Positions 9,109-18,734 are shown, numbered from the stretch's first letter. The stretch is DNA of 64,000 nucleotides from Cupriavidus basilensis (GCF_008801925.2 NZ_CP062803.1:4502735-4566734), one strand, 5' to 3'. Program-made: numbers and translations. The notes: generated by a model not told the origin, from the sequence alone.

Positions 9109-9549
9109 TCACAGCAGCGCGTAAGTGGTGGTGGCCTGCACGGCTAGCTTGCCATCGGTGCCGGTCAGCTCGATCTCGCCGAACACCACGGTCCTGCCCA
9201 GGCGCAGCACATTGGCGCGCACCAGCACGTCGCCCTCGATCACCGGGCGCATGAAGTTGGTGGTGAGCGTGACGGTGGTCATCGGCCTGAAGGCGCCAAG
9301 TGCATTGGCGACGGCCACGATCATGGCGGTATCGGCGGCGGACATCAGCACCTGGCCGCACACCACGCCACCCGCATGGCGAAATGATTCGTCAAAAGGC
9401 AGGCGCAGCGTTACGCCCTGCGCATCAACGTGCTCGGCACGCAGCCCGAGCTGGCGCACCCATGGCGCCAGGACCCGCTGCAGGGTGTGGTCGATATCGG
9501 CAAGCGTGAAGCCGGATTCCGGCGTGGGTTCTAGCGTTGGCTCTGGCAT
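9109..9549 (-). CDS. PaaI/YbaW-type hotdog-fold thioesterase
   Basis: 146 residues of a single hotdog domain. The helix region FRHAGGVVCGQVLMSAADTAM resembles the active-site helix of PaaI-family acyl-CoA thioesterases, where Asp and Gly residues of HxGG...AD take part in hydrolysis. The strand TTVTLTTNFMRPV is also typical. It probably cleaves an acyl- or aryl-CoA in the cytoplasm; the substrate is unknown. It is followed on the minus strand by the patatin gene and preceded by the AbrB-family gene. Confidence 0.8.
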   Translation of the reverse strand: MPEPTLEPTPESGFTLADIDHTLQRVLAPWVRQLGLRAEHVDAQGVTLRLPFDESFRHAGGVVCGQVLMSAADTAMIVAVANALGAFRPMTTVTLTTNFMRPVIEGDVLVRANVLRLGRTVVFGEIELTGTDGKLAVQATTTYALL

Positions 9550-9588
9550 GGCACGCCCGTTTGTCTGGGATGGGGCCGGGCCAGGTTG

Positions 9589-10647
9589 CTATTCCGTCTC
9601 CTGCGGCGCGGCACGATGTTTGAGCCAATGATACAGGGGGCCGGTGCACAGCACCACGAAGGCCATCCGGATCACGTGGAAGGCGGTGACCAGGGGCACG
9701 CCAAGCTCCAGCACCTTGGCCGTGATGCACATCTCGGCGATGCCGCCGGGCGTGGTGCCGAGGATGGCGGTGGCGGGATGCACGCCGGACAGTGCGGACA
9801 GGCCCCAGCCGAACAGCGCGGAGAGCACCAGCGCCGCCAGCGTGTACACCGCCACGCCGCCGAGAAAGCGCGGCGCGGTATGGAGAAAGTCGCGCGAGAA
9901 ACGCGCGCCCAGCGACACGCCGATCATCAACTGGCCGGCGCGGCTCATCCACGTGGGGATGGCGGACAACTCGATGCCCGAGGCGGTCAGCACGGCGGCC
10001 GCCAGCAGCGTGCCGATCACGAAGGGATTGGGCAGGTTGAAGTGCTTGAGCACCAGCGCCACGCTGACCGTGATCGCGATCAGCACGGGCAGCCACAGGT
10101 AGTCCACCGTGCGTGGCCCGGGCACGTATGGGTCAAGCCCGTGGATGCCGCCGTACTGGAACAGCGCGGGCACGGCCACCACCACCATCAGCACGCGCAG
10201 CGAATGCGCGGCCGCCACCTGGTCGATGCGCGCGCCGTTGCGCTCGGCCAGGTTGGCCATCTCCGACGCGCCGCCGATGGCGGTGGAGAAGTACGCTGTC
10301 TTGAACGCCACGCCGGTGGTCTTGCGCAGCAGCCAGGCGCCGCCGCAGCCGAGCAGCAGCGCAAACAGCGATCCTGCGACGATATACGGCAGGAACTCGA
10401 TCAGCCGCGCCACCACGTCGGACGTGAAGTAAAGCCCGAGCGAGGTGCCAATGGCCCACTGCCCGGCATTGCGCGCCTGCGTGGGCGCGCGCAGGTCGGC
10501 GCCGCGCATGCGCGCGATGGCGACCGCCAGCAGTGGGCCGATCATCCATGGCAACGGCGTGTGCAGCAGCGTGCAAACGAGCGCGGCGGCCAGGCCGAGC
10601 AGCAGCGTCAAGAGGACCGGACGCCAGCGGTGAAGGAGAAAGGGCAT
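9589..10647 (-). CDS. AbrB family (PF05145) membrane protein
   Basis: 352 residues from the ATG at 10647; the longer frame upstream has no supporting ribosome site. It is a hydrophobic protein made of two similar halves, each opening with a 'PWMIGPLLA' or 'PTWMSRAGQLMIGVSLG' type segment, with about ten membrane helices. This is the AbrB/putative ammonia monooxygenase membrane family, which is often misannotated as a transcription regulator. Its transport role is not established. It lies directly downstream of tctA, separated by a strong terminator, so it is probably expressed independently. Confidence 0.75.
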   Translation of the reverse strand: MPFLLHRWRPVLLTLLLGLAAALVCTLLHTPLPWMIGPLLAVAIARMRGADLRAPTQARNAGQWAIGTSLGLYFTSDVVARLIEFLPYIVAGSLFALLLGCGGAWLLRKTTGVAFKTAYFSTAIGGASEMANLAERNGARIDQVAAAHSLRVLMVVVAVPALFQYGGIHGLDPYVPGPRTVDYLWLPVLIAITVSVALVLKHFNLPNPFVIGTLLAAAVLTASGIELSAIPTWMSRAGQLMIGVSLGARFSRDFLHTAPRFLGGVAVYTLAALVLSALFGWGLSALSGVHPATAILGTTPGGIAEMCITAKVLELGVPLVTAFHVIRMAFVVLCTGPLYHWLKHRAAPQETE

Positions 10648-10744
10648 GTTGCAGCGGCCTGGCGCGCGGGGCGCCGGCGCGATGTTCTTGTGGTGGAGCG
10701 CAATGTAGAGATAGCGCGGCCGATGCCATGGCGCGACAAATGAA

Positions 10745-10774
10745 AAGGCCCGGCACCCTGGAGTGCCGGGCCTT
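10745..10774 (-). terminator. Rho-independent terminator after tctCBA
   Basis: A perfect 12-bp stem (AAGGCCCGGCAC pairing with GTGCCGGGCCTT) with a 6-nt loop starts 18 bp beyond the tctA stop. Read on the minus strand it ends in CCTTTTCA. It should end transcription of the transporter operon before the AbrB-family gene. Confidence 0.75.
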
Positions 10775-10792
10775 GCCCGCATTTTGCGCTAA

Positions 10793-12307
10793 TCAACCGG
10801 TGGCGTCAGCCACCTTGCCACGCGCCGAGCGCCGGGCCAGCCAGCCCAGGATGCGCGGGATCAGCACCACCGCCACCGTCATGGCCAGGATGGTGGCCGA
10901 GATCGGCTGGGTCACGAAGATCGACCAGTCGCCCTGGCTGATCGACAGCGCATTGCGCAGCTGCTTCTCGGCGATGGGCCCGAGGATCATGCCCACGATC
11001 ACCGGTGCGGTGGGGAAGTCGAAGCGGCGCATGGCCATGCCCAGCACGCCGATGATGAACAGCAGCAGCAGGTCGAACCACGACTGGCGGATGCCGTAGG
11101 CGCCCAGGCCCGCGAAGATCAGGATGCCGCCATACAGCAGCGGCGTGGGGATGCGCAGCATGCGCACCCACAGGCCTATCGCCGGCAGGTTCAGCACCAG
11201 CAGCATCACGTTGCCGATGTACAGCGATGCCAGCAGGCCCCACACCAGGTCGCCCGAGGTCTGGAACAGCATCGGGCCCGGCTGCAGGTTGTAGTTCTGG
11301 AACGCCGCCAGCAGGATCGCGGTGGTGTTCGAGGTGGGGATGCCCAGCGTCAGCAGCGGAGCCAGCGTGGCCGTCACGGCGGCGTTGTTGGCGGCCTCGG
11401 GGCCAGCCACGCCCTCGATCGCGCCCACCGTGCCGAACTCATCCTTGTGCTTGGACAGCTTCTTCTCGGTGGCGTAAGACAGGAAGGTCGGGATCTCCGC
11501 GCCGCCGGCCGGGATCAGGCCGAAGGGAAAGCCGATGATGGTGCCGCGGATCCAGGCCGGCACCGAGCGCTTCCAGTCCGACTTGGTCATCATGACCGAG
11601 CTGAGCTTGTTGAAGCCGCCCGCGGGCTGCGGGAAGAAGGCGTTGAACAGCGCCTCGCCCACCGCGAACAGGCCGACCGCGACCACCACGATGTCGATGC
11701 CGTCGTACAGCTCCTGCACATTCATCGAGTAACGCGTCTGGCCCGACAGCGAGTCCATGCCGATCAGGCCGATGCCCAGGCCCAGGAACAAGCTGGTCAT
11801 GCCGCGCAGCAAGGACGAGCCCAGCACCGCCGACACCGTGGTGAAGGCCAGCAGCATGATCATGAAGTACTCGCCGGGCCCGAACTGCAGCGCCACGTCG
11901 GCCGCGACCGGCGCGAACATCGACAGCAGCACGGTGGCGATGGTGCCCGCGGCGAACGAGCCGATGGCCGCGGTGGCCAGCGCCGGGCCGGCGCGGCCGC
12001 TCTTGGCCATCAGGTTGCCTTCCATCGCCGTGACCATGGTCGACGACTCGCCCGGCGTGTTCATCAGGATGGAGGTGGTGGAGCCGCCGTACATGGCGCC
12101 GTAGTAGATGCCGGCGAACATGATCAGCGCGGCGGTGGGTTCCACCTTGGCGGTCAGCGGCAGCAGCATCGCTACCGTGAGCGCGGGGCCGATGCCCGGC
12201 AGCACGCCGATGGCGGTGCCCAGGAAGCAGCCCACCAGGGCCCACATCAGGTTGATTGGCGTGATGGCGATGGCAAAGCCATGCATCAGCAGGTTAAGCG
12301 TATCCAT
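10793..12307 (-). CDS. tctA: Tripartite tricarboxylate transporter large permease TctA
   Basis: 504 residues, the usual length of TctA. The protein has about 11-12 membrane helices and the two conserved TctA blocks near [21 protein letters not shown] (N-terminal half) and [23 protein letters not shown] (middle). It forms the inner-membrane channel that moves carboxylates together with TctB, fed by a periplasmic Bug-type binding protein. It starts 16 bp after the tctB stop. The substrate is probably a di- or tricarboxylate such as citrate, but family members also carry aromatic acids. Confidence 0.93.
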   Translation of the reverse strand: MDTLNLLMHGFAIAITPINLMWALVGCFLGTAIGVLPGIGPALTVAMLLPLTAKVEPTAALIMFAGIYYGAMYGGSTTSILMNTPGESSTMVTAMEGNLMAKSGRAGPALATAAIGSFAAGTIATVLLSMFAPVAADVALQFGPGEYFMIMLLAFTTVSAVLGSSLLRGMTSLFLGLGIGLIGMDSLSGQTRYSMNVQELYDGIDIVVVAVGLFAVGEALFNAFFPQPAGGFNKLSSVMMTKSDWKRSVPAWIRGTIIGFPFGLIPAGGAEIPTFLSYATEKKLSKHKDEFGTVGAIEGVAGPEAANNAAVTATLAPLLTLGIPTSNTTAILLAAFQNYNLQPGPMLFQTSGDLVWGLLASLYIGNVMLLVLNLPAIGLWVRMLRIPTPLLYGGILIFAGLGAYGIRQSWFDLLLLFIIGVLGMAMRRFDFPTAPVIVGMILGPIAEKQLRNALSISQGDWSIFVTQPISATILAMTVAVVLIPRILGWLARRSARGKVADATG

Positions 12308-12323
12308 GGATCATCAGCTCCGT

Positions 12324-12797
12324 TCAGAACCCGGCGACGGGCAGCAACGGCAAATTGATGCCGAGCAGGAATTCAAACAGTGCCCACATCGGCAACGTAA
12401 TGCACAGGCCGATCAGGGCGTCGCGCACAAAGCGCTTGCTGCCGTAGCCACGTGCCACGCAGACCATCAGCAGGGTCGACGCCAGCACAAAGCCCAGCGT
12501 GCCGATCAGCGCCATATTGGCCACCAGGCCGGCGGCCACCCACAGGAAGCCGCGGAAATTGTGCGGGGCGTCAGGCAGCTCGGCGTCTTCTTCCGGCATA
12601 TTGCGAAAGCCGCCGCGAATGCCTTGCCAGGTCAGCGCCGCGCCGCATGCGGCCAGGCCGATGGCAACCAGCGTGGGCATGAAGCGCGGCGACAGGCCGG
12701 CATAGCCCTCGTCGCCGGAGATGCCCGACAGGCCGACGAAGTAGAAAGCGGAGAGCAGCAATACGGCAATGCCGATCGCCAGGTGTGAGGGTTTCAT
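12324..12797 (-). CDS. tctB: Tripartite tricarboxylate transporter small permease TctB
   Basis: 157 residues from the ATG at 12797, with GAAGGAG upstream at a rather long spacing. Four membrane helices are predicted, with a hydrophilic stretch after the second (residues about 60-75, EEDAELPD). This is the TctB/DUF1468 family, the poorly conserved small membrane subunit of the transporter. It lies between tctC and tctA, as usual. Confidence 0.9.
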   Translation of the reverse strand: MKPSHLAIGIAVLLLSAFYFVGLSGISGDEGYAGLSPRFMPTLVAIGLAACGAALTWQGIRGGFRNMPEEDAELPDAPHNFRGFLWVAAGLVANMALIGTLGFVLASTLLMVCVARGYGSKRFVRDALIGLCITLPMWALFEFLLGINLPLLPVAGF

Positions 12798-12879
12798 GAT
12801 TAGAAGTGGCTCCTTCAAGCGGTGCCTGCGGCCGTGTTGTCCGGCCCTTGGCGTCCCGCGGTTTGTCGTCCCCGCTTAA

Positions 12880-12943
12880 GGCGGGGGTCCGGCGATGTGT
12901 AGTTTGGTTTTTGGGTATCGCAGGTGGACACCGGACCCCCGCC
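12880..12943 (-). promoter_or_regulatory. Long intercistronic stem-loop between tctC and tctB
   Basis: GGCGGGGGTCCGG (12880-12892) and CCGGACCCCCGCC (12931-12943) form a perfect 13-bp stem around a 38-nt loop, in the 242-bp gap between tctC and tctB. There is no T-run after it. Such structures downstream of binding-protein genes usually protect the upstream message or cause partial termination, so that the binding protein is made in excess of the permease. That role is inferred here. Confidence 0.6.
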
Positions 12944-13039
12944 TGCCGCATGCGCACCGAGCGTTACGGTGCGCCGCAGGCAGGGCCGACAGGTAAAACG
13001 CTGAAACGATCAAGCAGTGAAACGCTCAGGCGGGGCAGC

Positions 13040-14008
13040 TTACTTTGCTACGCCCAGCTCGCGCAGCGAACCGCCCAGGCGGGCCGACTCGCTGTCCACG
13101 AACTTGCCGAACTCGTCGCCGGTGAGCAGGAACGGAGTCCAGTCATTCTTGGCCAGCGTTTCCTTCCACAGGGGGGTCTCGGTCGCCTTGACCACCGCAT
13201 CCACCAGCGCCTTGCGTTGCTCGGCGGTGATGCCCGGCGCGCCGTACACGCCGCGCCAGTTGTAGATCTCCACGTTGATGCCCTGCTCCTTGAGCGTCGG
13301 GATATCGGCGGTGCGGTCCTTGGAGGTCACGGCCAGCGCGCGCATCTTGCCGCTCTTGATGAAGGGCAGGAACTCGGACACGCCGGCCAGGCCGACGGTC
13401 ACGTGGCCGCCCAGGATCGAGGCCGAGGCTTCACCACCGCCCTGGAAAGGCACGTAGTTGATCTTCTTCGGGTCCACGCCGCTTTCCTTGGCCACCAGGC
13501 CCGCCAGGATGTGGTCGATCGAACCCTTGGAGCCACCGCCCCAGCTCACGCTGCCCGGGTTGGCCTTGAGCTGCGCGGTCAGGTCCTTCATGGACTTCAG
13601 CGGCGAGTTCGCCGGCACGGTGATCACCATGGTGTCGGCGAACAGGCGAGCGATCGGGGTGGCGTTCTTCAGCGTGACCGGGGGATGGTTGGTTTCGATG
13701 GCGCCGACCATCACCGCGCCGGTGACGATCATCGCGTTGGGGTTGCCCTTGTCGGTATTGACGAACTGTGTCAGGCCGATGGTGCCGCCCGCGCCGCCCT
13801 TGTTGTCGTATGAGGCCGTCTTGGCCACGCCGGCGGAAACCAGCGCCGCGCCTAGCGAGCGGCCGGTCTGGTCGAAACCGCCGCCCGGGTTGGCGCCGAT
13901 CATGAACTTCACGCTGTCGAGCGCGAACGCGGGCGCGGCAGCCACGGTGGCGGTGATCGCGGCCGAAGCCATGACGACGTGGGCAAAGCGATGAATCGAA
14001 CGACGCAT
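13040..14008 (-). CDS. tctC: Bug-type periplasmic solute-binding protein TctC
   Basis: 322 residues. The start at 14008 has an AGGAG ribosome site and gives a Sec signal peptide (RFAHVVMASAAITATVAAAPAFA). The mature protein shows the Bug/TctC hallmarks: VKFMIGANPGGGFDQTGR near the N-terminus, a VSWGGGSKGSIDHILAG segment and the FLPFIKSGKMRALAVTS block. It captures a carboxylate in the periplasm and delivers it to TctAB. It is first in the tctCBA operon, and its promoter must lie in the 387-bp gap next to tctE. Confidence 0.93.
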   Translation of the reverse strand: MRRSIHRFAHVVMASAAITATVAAAPAFALDSVKFMIGANPGGGFDQTGRSLGAALVSAGVAKTASYDNKGGAGGTIGLTQFVNTDKGNPNAMIVTGAVMVGAIETNHPPVTLKNATPIARLFADTMVITVPANSPLKSMKDLTAQLKANPGSVSWGGGSKGSIDHILAGLVAKESGVDPKKINYVPFQGGGEASASILGGHVTVGLAGVSEFLPFIKSGKMRALAVTSKDRTADIPTLKEQGINVEIYNWRGVYGAPGITAEQRKALVDAVVKATETPLWKETLAKNDWTPFLLTGDEFGKFVDSESARLGGSLRELGVAK

Positions 14009-14282
14009 TACGGTCTCCTGTTCTTGTTCAGAGGATTGCCGGTGAACGGTTGCCGGCGTTGCTGGCGAGGACCGACCCCGGAGGTATCCGGCTGGCAGTG
14101 AAAGTGAAGCGGGCTGTCGGGGGCGGGAGAGTCGTGCGGTGCGCCGGCCCTGCGTGCGTTGACCGGGTGGCTCGGCGTTGTCTCCTGTCCCTGGCAGCGC
14201 TTGCATGCCGGACTTGTTCTTTGGCTTTCTGACTTGGTCTGGCCGGTACGGCGGCCATGGCGCGATTCTAGGGGGTAGAAAC

Positions 14283-14306
14283 TGTCAAAAGGCTGTCAAT
14301 TTGTCA
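14283..14306. promoter_or_regulatory. TGTCA direct repeats upstream of tctC, possible TctD site
   Basis: Three TGTCA pentamers start at 14283, 14294 and 14302 in the 387-bp gap (14009-14395) between tctE and tctC. Direct repeats near helical spacing are usual for OmpR-family response regulators, and this is the only likely promoter region for tctCBA. The rest of the gap shows no gene. The assignment is speculative. Confidence 0.3.
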
Positions 14307-14395
14307 GGTAATGGGGTGGGGTTTACGTGGGGATGGATGTATGGACATTTGCTTTTTTAGACTTTTTGGTCTTTTTAGCGCCCTCTCATGTCTTC

Positions 14396-15865
14396 TCATT
14401 CCCCGATCGGCAGCGACAGGACCGCCCGAACCCCTTTGCCCTGCAGCGCGATTCCCAGCGCGACCGTTCCCCCGAAGCGTGCCGCCATTTCGCGGGAAAT
14501 CGCCAGCCCCAGGCCGGAGCCCGGTTCCACATTCCCGACCCGGCGGTAGAACCGTGCAAATACCTTCTCGCGTTCCTCGGCAGGAATGCCGGGCCCGTCG
14601 TCCTCCACCACCAGGCGGGCGGCGTCCCCGATGCGCGCGGCGGAAAGCGTGATGCGGCTGCCGCGCGGCGAATACTGGATCGCGTTGTGGACAAGATTGG
14701 CAAAGGCTTCGCGCAACAGCGCGGCATCGGCCCGTACCGGCAGCGCCAGTCCCTGCGGCCGCTCCCAGCCAAAGTCCTGCTGCTTGCCGCGCGCCAGCGG
14801 CAAGTAGTCCAGCGCCACCTGCTCGGCCACGGCCACGGCGTCGATCAGCTCCAGCGGTTCGGCGTCGCCGGGCGCGTCGCTGCCCGGGTGCTGCCGTACC
14901 CGCGCCAGCGCCAGCAACTGGTTGGTCAGGCGCGCGGCCTGCTCCAGCTGCGTGACGATGCCGCCTACCGCCTCCCCTGCGGCATCCCGCGCGCGCGCCG
15001 GGTCGGCGCTGGCGCAAAGCTGGCGCTGGGCGAATTCGGCTTGCGTCTTGAGGATGGCCAGCGGCGTGCGCAATTGGTGCGCGGCGTCGGCGATGAATTG
15101 CGCCTGGGCCTGCGTCATGGCGGCCGAGCGCGAGACGTGCAGGTTGACCGCATCGACCAGCGGGCGGACTTCCATGGGCACATGGTCGAAGGCCAGCGGC
15201 GTGAGGTCGTCGGCGGAGCGCGCCTGCACGTCGTCGCGCACGCGCGCCAGCGGGCGCAGCACATAGGTGATGCCGGCCACCAGGATGCCCGCGCTGATCA
15301 GGATCAGCAGCACGTCGCGCGCCAGCGCACCGCGCCACACGGTGGCGATCAGTGCAAAGCGCGGCTCGGCGGTTTCGGCCACCTGCACGATCACGCGCAT
15401 GTGGGCGTTGGGGCGATACACCGGGTGCGCCAGCACGGCAATGCGCACCGGGTCGCCGCGATAGTCGGCGTCGTAGAAGCGCGGCTGGTTGCTGGCGATC
15501 GCTCCCTTGGGCAGCGGCAGGTCGTCGTAGCCGGTGACGGTTTCGATCTTGCCGTTGCGCTCCAGCGAGACGCGGTAGAAGACATGGGTCTGCGCCGCGG
15601 TTTCGAACATCTCCATGGCGGCGTCCGGCAGCGCGATCTGCACGCTTTCGCCGGCCATGCCGATGGCGTTGTCGATGGCGCGCACCGAGCCGTACAGCGA
15701 GCGGTCGTACGCTGCGTTGGCGGCATCGCGCAGCGTGCCGTAGGTCAGCCACGTGTCGAGCGCCATCATGGCCGCCAGCGCGGGCACGAGCAGCAGCAGC
15801 AACTGGCGGCGCAGGCTGCCTTGCAGCCAGCGCCGCAACCAGTGCCGTGGCAGGCGGCGCAGCAT
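14396..15865 (-). CDS. tctE: Sensor histidine kinase TctE
   Basis: 489 residues. An N-terminal membrane helix (about 20-42), a periplasmic sensor region of about 130 residues and a second helix (about 165-188) precede the kinase core. The phospho-acceptor box reads FIADAAHQLRTPLA (His at about 262), followed by the N box NLVHNAIQYSPRG, the G1 box VVEDDGPGIP and the G2 box GSGLGLAI. It is the membrane sensor of the TctDE pair, which in enterics responds to tricarboxylates. Its ATG overlaps the tctD stop as ATGA. Confidence 0.92.
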   Translation of the reverse strand: MLRRLPRHWLRRWLQGSLRRQLLLLLVPALAAMMALDTWLTYGTLRDAANAAYDRSLYGSVRAIDNAIGMAGESVQIALPDAAMEMFETAAQTHVFYRVSLERNGKIETVTGYDDLPLPKGAIASNQPRFYDADYRGDPVRIAVLAHPVYRPNAHMRVIVQVAETAEPRFALIATVWRGALARDVLLILISAGILVAGITYVLRPLARVRDDVQARSADDLTPLAFDHVPMEVRPLVDAVNLHVSRSAAMTQAQAQFIADAAHQLRTPLAILKTQAEFAQRQLCASADPARARDAAGEAVGGIVTQLEQAARLTNQLLALARVRQHPGSDAPGDAEPLELIDAVAVAEQVALDYLPLARGKQQDFGWERPQGLALPVRADAALLREAFANLVHNAIQYSPRGSRITLSAARIGDAARLVVEDDGPGIPAEEREKVFARFYRRVGNVEPGSGLGLAISREMAARFGGTVALGIALQGKGVRAVLSLPIGE

Positions 15866-16539
15866 CAGGGCTGTCCTTCCGGTTCCAGCAGGTAGCCGAA
15901 GCCGCGCAGCGTGACGATGGTCACACCGTGGCCCGAGAGCTTCTTGCGCAGCCGGTAGACCAGCACTTCGATGGCATCGGGGCTGACGTCGGCATCGAGC
16001 GAGAACACCTTGTCGAGCAGTTGTGCCTTGGTCAGCGGCTGGCCGCTCTTGGCCAGCAGCGCGCCCAGCAGGGTCGATTCACGCGGGGTCAGCGCGAGCG
16101 GCGCCCCTTCGAGCGTGAAGCTGCGCGTTTCGCCGTCGAACACCAGCGTGCCGCACTGCAGGCGCGGATGGGCGCGGCCGCGGCTACGCCGGATCAACGC
16201 CAGGATGCGGGCTTCCAGCTCGGCAATGGCAAAGGGCTTGGGCAGGTAATCGTCGGCGCCGAGGTTGAGGCCGCGCACGCGCTCGTCGAGCGTGTCTTGC
16301 GCGGTCAGGATCAGCACCGGGGTGCGGTCGTCGCGCCCGCGCATGGATTTGAGCACGGCCAGCCCGTCCTTGCCGGGCAGGCGCAGGTCCAGCACCACCA
16401 CGTCGTATTCCTCGGCCATCAGCCGCGCCTCGGCCTGCAGGCCATCGGCCACATGCTCGATGACGAAGCCGCCCTGCTCCAGGGCACGCGCAACCCAGCG
16501 CGCCAGTTCAATCTCGTCTTCCACCAGCAATAAGCGCAC
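15865..16539 (-). CDS. tctD: OmpR-family response regulator TctD
   Basis: 224 residues using the GTG at 16539, which has GGAGG at proper spacing and yields the standard N-terminus VRLLLVEDEIELARW. The receiver domain carries the acidic pair EDE, the phospho-acceptor Asp in VVVLDLRLPGKDG (about 51) and the switch Lys in LPKPF. The C-terminal winged helix ends in TIVTLRGFGYLLE. It probably activates tctCBA. It overlaps tctE and is divergent from the binding-protein gene on the plus strand. Confidence 0.92.
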   Translation of the reverse strand: MRLLLVEDEIELARWVARALEQGGFVIEHVADGLQAEARLMAEEYDVVVLDLRLPGKDGLAVLKSMRGRDDRTPVLILTAQDTLDERVRGLNLGADDYLPKPFAIAELEARILALIRRSRGRAHPRLQCGTLVFDGETRSFTLEGAPLALTPRESTLLGALLAKSGQPLTKAQLLDKVFSLDADVSPDAIEVLVYRLRKKLSGHGVTIVTLRGFGYLLEPEGQP

Positions 16540-16715
16540 GGCGGTCCTCCCCTGCCAGATAAGCGTCCGTTTGAAATCATGCGAAGGCTTTGCCGCCATG
16601 GCTGGCAAGGCCGCCGCCCCCGCGAGGACACGCCGCGGGCGCTTATAATACCTCCGCCCCGGGCTGCGCGCGGCGAGTGCGCCATGGCCCCTTTTGGCCA
16701 CCGATGTCACCACCG

Positions 16716-17942
16716 ATGGTTCCCGCCTTGCGCAAGCTGCCCCCTTCCCCATCCCCCTTGCTTTCCCCCTTCGTGCCTTCTTCCACGGTTGCCGGACTAC
16801 CCGCAAGCTGGCACCGGCGGCGCGTCATGACCGGTGCCGCAGCGGCTACGCTGGCGGGGCTGAGCCATGGCGTGCATGCCCAGGGCGTGCCGCCGGTGCC
16901 GGCGGGCTACCCGGCAAGCTACGCCGAGATCATCGCGCGGGGCGTGCAGGAAGGCTCGGTCAACGTGCATGCCTCCACCGACGTGGAGATCGCGCGGCCG
17001 CTGCTGGCCGCGTTCGAGGCACGCTACCCTGGCATCAAGGTGCGCTATCAGGACCTCAATACGCTGGAGCTGAACGGCCGTTTCCTGGCCGATAGCGCCG
17101 CGCTGGGCGCGGGCCAGGTGGGCGGCCCCGACTACGCCGACGTGCTATGGAGCACGGCAATGGACCTGCAGATCAAGCTCGTCAACGATGGCCATGCCCT
17201 GCGCTACCCCTCGCCCGAGCGCGCCGGCCTGCCGGCGTGGGCTGCCTGGCGCGACGAAGCCTGGGGCACCACCTTCGAGCCTGCCGTGATCGTCTACAAC
17301 CGCCGCCATTTTGCCGGCATGCGCACGCCGCGCAGCCGCACCGGCCTGGCGCGCCTGCTGCAGGAAAACACACCGCGCTGGCGCCAGCGGGTGGTGACCT
17401 ACGATGTCGAAAAGTCCGGGGTGGGCTACCTGCTGGCGCAGCAGGACGCGCGCATGGGCGATGAGTTCTGGTACCTGGCCCAGGCGCTGGGGCGCTGCGG
17501 CGTGCAGTTGTCCGCGTCCACCGCGAACATGATCGAGCGCATCGCCTCCGGCGAATTCGTGATGGGCTACAACCTGCTGGGTTCGTACGCGCTGTCGCTG
17601 ATGGAGCGCGGGGCGGAGATCGATGTCATCGCGCCGCGCGACTACACGCTGGTGATGTCGCGCGTGGCCTTCATCGCGCGCCGCGCGCCCCATCCCAACG
17701 CGTCCCGGCTATGGCTGGATTTCCTGCTCTCGCGTGCGGGCCAGACGTTGCTGGGGCAGAGCGCCTCGCAGCTCTACACGATCCGCACCGACACCGAGAG
17801 CGAGCACACCGCCGCGGCGCTGTCGGAGCGGCTGGGCTACGCGCTCAAGCCGATCAGCGTCGGCCCCGGCCTGCTGGCGGCGCAGGACACCCTGCGCAAG
17901 CGCAATTTCCTGGCGCGCTGGCGCGAGGCCGTGCGCGGCTGA
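16716..17942 (+). CDS. Orphan iron(III)-type ABC solute-binding protein
   Basis: About 408 residues from the ATG at 16716; starts at 16590 and 16704 are also open. The N-terminus contains WHRRRVMTGAAAATLAGL, which could be a twin-arginine signal ending at GVHA. The mature part is a class-II periplasmic binding protein of the AfuA/FutA type: GSVNVHASTDVEIARPLLAAFEARYPGIKV, then WGTTFEPAVIVYN and MGYNLLGSYA. No permease or ATPase is nearby. Divergence from tctDE suggests it may work as an extracytoplasmic partner of the TctE sensor, as proposed for similar loci, rather than as a transporter part. This is inference. Confidence 0.75.
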   Translation: MVPALRKLPPSPSPLLSPFVPSSTVAGLPASWHRRRVMTGAAAATLAGLSHGVHAQGVPPVPAGYPASYAEIIARGVQEGSVNVHASTDVEIARPLLAAFEARYPGIKVRYQDLNTLELNGRFLADSAALGAGQVGGPDYADVLWSTAMDLQIKLVNDGHALRYPSPERAGLPAWAAWRDEAWGTTFEPAVIVYNRRHFAGMRTPRSRTGLARLLQENTPRWRQRVVTYDVEKSGVGYLLAQQDARMGDEFWYLAQALGRCGVQLSASTANMIERIASGEFVMGYNLLGSYALSLMERGAEIDVIAPRDYTLVMSRVAFIARRAPHPNASRLWLDFLLSRAGQTLLGQSASQLYTIRTDTESEHTAAALSERLGYALKPISVGPGLLAAQDTLRKRNFLARWREAVRG

Positions 17943-17966
17943 GTGGCTCGCGCGCCGCTGTGGCGA

Positions 17967-18734
17967 TCAGCCCGGTAGCGCTTTGGTGGCGAGAGTCTGC
18001 GCAGCCCGCCTGGTCTCGGTCTCGGCCTCGGCCTTCTTCTTGGCTTCCTGGCACATCGAGGCCACTTCTTCCTCTAGCTTCGGCACGGGACGCGCCACAT
18101 AGCCCTGGCGCAAGGCCGGCGAGAGCTTGAGGGTGTCGATGAAGGCATCGGCCACCCGCTCGGCATTGCTCTCGAGATCGAAATCCTCGGGGGCGAACAA
18201 CCAGTGCGACAGCATTCCGCCAATCGAGGCGTGGAACACATTGACGGCCAGGTCCAGGTCGAGGTCGGCCGGCAACTGCCCGCGGTCGACAGCCATGCGC
18301 AGGTGCTCGCGCATCTTCACCGTGCCCTCCTGGTGCGACTGGCGCTGCCGCTCGAAGATGGCGCCGTTGTCCGCCACCATCTCGCACTTGTGGAAAACGA
18401 TCTCGAACACGCGCCGCCATTGCGGGTTTTCCACGGTCTGGCGCATCACAAAGGCGCAGATGTCGCGGATGCTGGCAAGCGGGTCTTCCTGGCTGGCGAT
18501 GCGTCCCGGCTCGCACAGGGCCTCGAGCGGCAGGTGGACGCGGTCGGACATTGCGGCGAAGACATCGCTTTTGTTCTTGAAATGCCAGTAGATGGCGCCG
18601 CGCGTCACGCCGGCCGCCTCCGCGATATCGGCTAGCGAAGGGCGGGCAACGCCGCGGGCGTGAAAGACCGCCTCGGCCGCGTCGAGAATGCGATGGCGTG
18701 TTTCAAGCGCCTCTTCCTTTGTGCGTCGGACCAT
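17967..18734 (-). CDS. TetR/AcrR-family repressor of the RND efflux operon
   Basis: 255 residues from the ATG at 18734 (MVRRTKEEALETRHRIL). The N-terminal helix-turn-helix SLADIAEAAGVTRGAIYWHFKNKSDVF matches the AcrR/TtgR/MexZ group very closely, and the C-terminal ligand domain is of the same group. The gene is divergent from the adaptor-pump-outer-membrane channel operon, and an AcrR-type operator lies in the shared intergenic region. It should repress the pump, and probably itself, until a hydrophobic drug or solvent binds. Confidence 0.92.
   Translation of the reverse strand: MVRRTKEEALETRHRILDAAEAVFHARGVARPSLADIAEAAGVTRGAIYWHFKNKSDVFAAMSDRVHLPLEALCEPGRIASQEDPLASIRDICAFVMRQTVENPQWRRVFEIVFHKCEMVADNGAIFERQRQSHQEGTVKMREHLRMAVDRGQLPADLDLDLAVNVFHASIGGMLSHWLFAPEDFDLESNAERVADAFIDTLKLSPALRQGYVARPVPKLEEEVASMCQEAKKKAEAETETRRAAQTLATKALPG

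Noticed and set aside
9589..10647. Annotation of the AbrB-family protein as a transcription regulator
   Set aside because: The protein is a multi-helix membrane protein with no DNA-binding domain; the name comes from a family label.
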